Part shown: positions 13,963 to 14,680 of the stretch, piece after piece
How the letters are laid out: each line of letters opens with the position of its first letter
Numbering within the stretch: position 1 is the stretch's first letter
NCBI GenBank assembly: GCA_018816605.1
Contig: JAHIVS010000346.1
Location: 1 to 14,680 of the forward strand
Source: Pseudomonadota bacterium
GTDB taxonomy: Bacteria; Desulfobacterota; Desulfobacteria; Desulfobacterales; Desulfobacteraceae
Length of the DNA: 14,680 bases
Direction of reading: 5' to 3'
The notes under the pieces: model-generated
Databases searched by the model: none
Told to the model about the DNA's origin: nothing
Seen by the model: the letters and a program-made list of their open reading frames with translations, nothing else
Position numbers and translations under genes: made by a program

Positions 13963-14680
13963 TTATGCCCCGGCTGCCTCCAGGGAAAAGCCTTTTTTTG
14001 TCTTTGCCTTGTACATGGCGGCATCGGCCAGTTTCACCAGGGAATCTGCATCCAGGGGCTGCTCCGGACTAGATGCGGCAATCCCAATGCTGCAGGTGAC
14101 CTGGGTCTGCTTGATATTTTTCTCAAGGGCTGCATTCAGTCTCTTGGCGGCAACAATCCCCTGTTCAACCCGGCTCTCCGGCAGGATAATACAAAATTCA
14201 TCTCCTCCGTACCGGGCCGTGATCTCATTTTGCCGTGTCACCTGGGTCACTGTCCTTGCAACCGCTACCAAAACATCATCTCCTGCCTTATGTCCTTTGG
14301 TGTCATTCAAGCCTTTAAATCCGTCCAGATCAAAGTACAACAGGGTCACCGGATGATTGAGCCGGCTGCTCCGTGCCAGCTCCCGCTTCAGCTCCTGATA
14401 AAAAGAATGCTGGTTCAAAAGTCCGGTCAACCCGTCATGACGGGCCTGCTCCTTGAGGCGCCGGGTTCTATGGGCAATGGTTTCCTCAAGGGACAGGGCA
14501 TATTCCGATAATTTCTCCTTGCTGCGCCGGCTCTCATCCATGAGGCTTGTGATATAGGTATCCACAATCAAAGACAGGTCAAACAGGATGATTTTGTCAA
14601 GGGCATCCAAGGAGGCCTGACCGTCTTTTTTCATCCCCTGGGTGATGATGTGGCCAAGGAGATGGCCCAAAGAATGAACG
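13963..14680 (-). CDS. Diguanylate cyclase with a probable globin-coupled sensor, 3' part only
   Basis: The frame is open to the right edge, so the N terminus is missing; the TTG at 14670 is internal. About 238 residues are seen. The first part, with QASLDALDKIILFDLSLIVDTYI, resembles the last helix of the protoglobin domain of globin-coupled sensors. It is followed by a linker helix and a GGDEF domain: FDLDGFKGLND, the active-site GGDEF (nucleotides 14194-14208), and a C-terminal AAMYKAK. The active site looks intact for making cyclic di-GMP from two GTP. The inhibitory I-site, normally RxxD five residues before GGDEF, is RQNE, so feedback inhibition may be altered. Such proteins usually sense oxygen through heme, but the heme His would lie outside the window. 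It converges on the kinase/regulator operon. GGDEF is certain; the globin part is inferred from one helix. Confidence 0.88.
   Translation of the reverse strand, partial: VHSLGHLLGHIITQGMKKDGQASLDALDKIILFDLSLIVDTYITSLMDESRRSKEKLSEYALSLEETIAHRTRRLKEQARHDGLTGLLNQHSFYQELKRELARSSRLNHPVTLLYFDLDGFKGLNDTKGHKAGDDVLVAVARTVTQVTRQNEITARYGGDEFCIILPESRVEQGIVAAKRLNAALEKNIKQTQVTCSIGIAASSPEQPLDADSLVKLADAAMYKAKTKKGFSLEAAGA

Overview
The window looks like a chromosomal piece of a motile, anaerobic, Gram-negative bacterium of roughly 50% GC, most likely a sulfate-reducing deltaproteobacterium (Desulfobacterota, Desulfobacteraceae-like). This is inferred from the style of the sensory genes: a hybrid kinase beside a family-5 binding protein, a response regulator with a Cys-rich C-terminal module, a dCache chemoreceptor and a globin-coupled-sensor-like GGDEF protein. 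No rRNA, tRNA, insertion sequence, integrase or CRISPR array was recognised, and nothing looks recently acquired. The taxonomic placement cannot be proved from the sequence alone.

Left part (1-4374). The window opens inside the 3' end of a TesB-type acyl-CoA thioesterase (+). A roughly 450-base gap follows. It holds a strong hairpin terminator, a possible 51-residue minus-strand ORF and a promoter for a dodecin-family protein (869-1078). That dodecin lacks both classical flavin-contact residues. A bidirectional-looking terminator separates it from a convergent dCache methyl-accepting chemotaxis protein (1144-3153, -), which has a sigma-28-like promoter. Upstream of the receptor on the same strand sits a two-gene unit, elaA-like acetyltransferase followed by arfB (ribosome rescue).

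Middle part (4564-8985, +). An EamA/DMT permease is followed after 38 bases by two overlapping ABC half-exporters. The first has Asp in place of the catalytic Glu; the second has the Glu but an altered signature motif. Together they make an asymmetric heterodimeric exporter of the MdlA/MdlB (TM287/288) kind.

Right part (9067-14680). Three tightly packed plus-strand genes encode a secreted family-5 (peptide-type) solute-binding protein, a TorS-like hybrid histidine kinase whose start overlaps the binding protein's stop, and a response regulator with no DNA-binding domain but a C-terminal Cys4 module. No permease or importer ATPase gene accompanies them, so the binding protein probably serves as the periplasmic ligand receptor of the kinase. 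A minus-strand diguanylate cyclase, cut by the window edge, converges on this operon. Its visible N-terminal part resembles the last helices of a protoglobin sensor domain. The most interesting items are this putative binding-protein/kinase/regulator system with its structured leader, the flavin-residue-free dodecin, and the small ORF ending inside a terminator.
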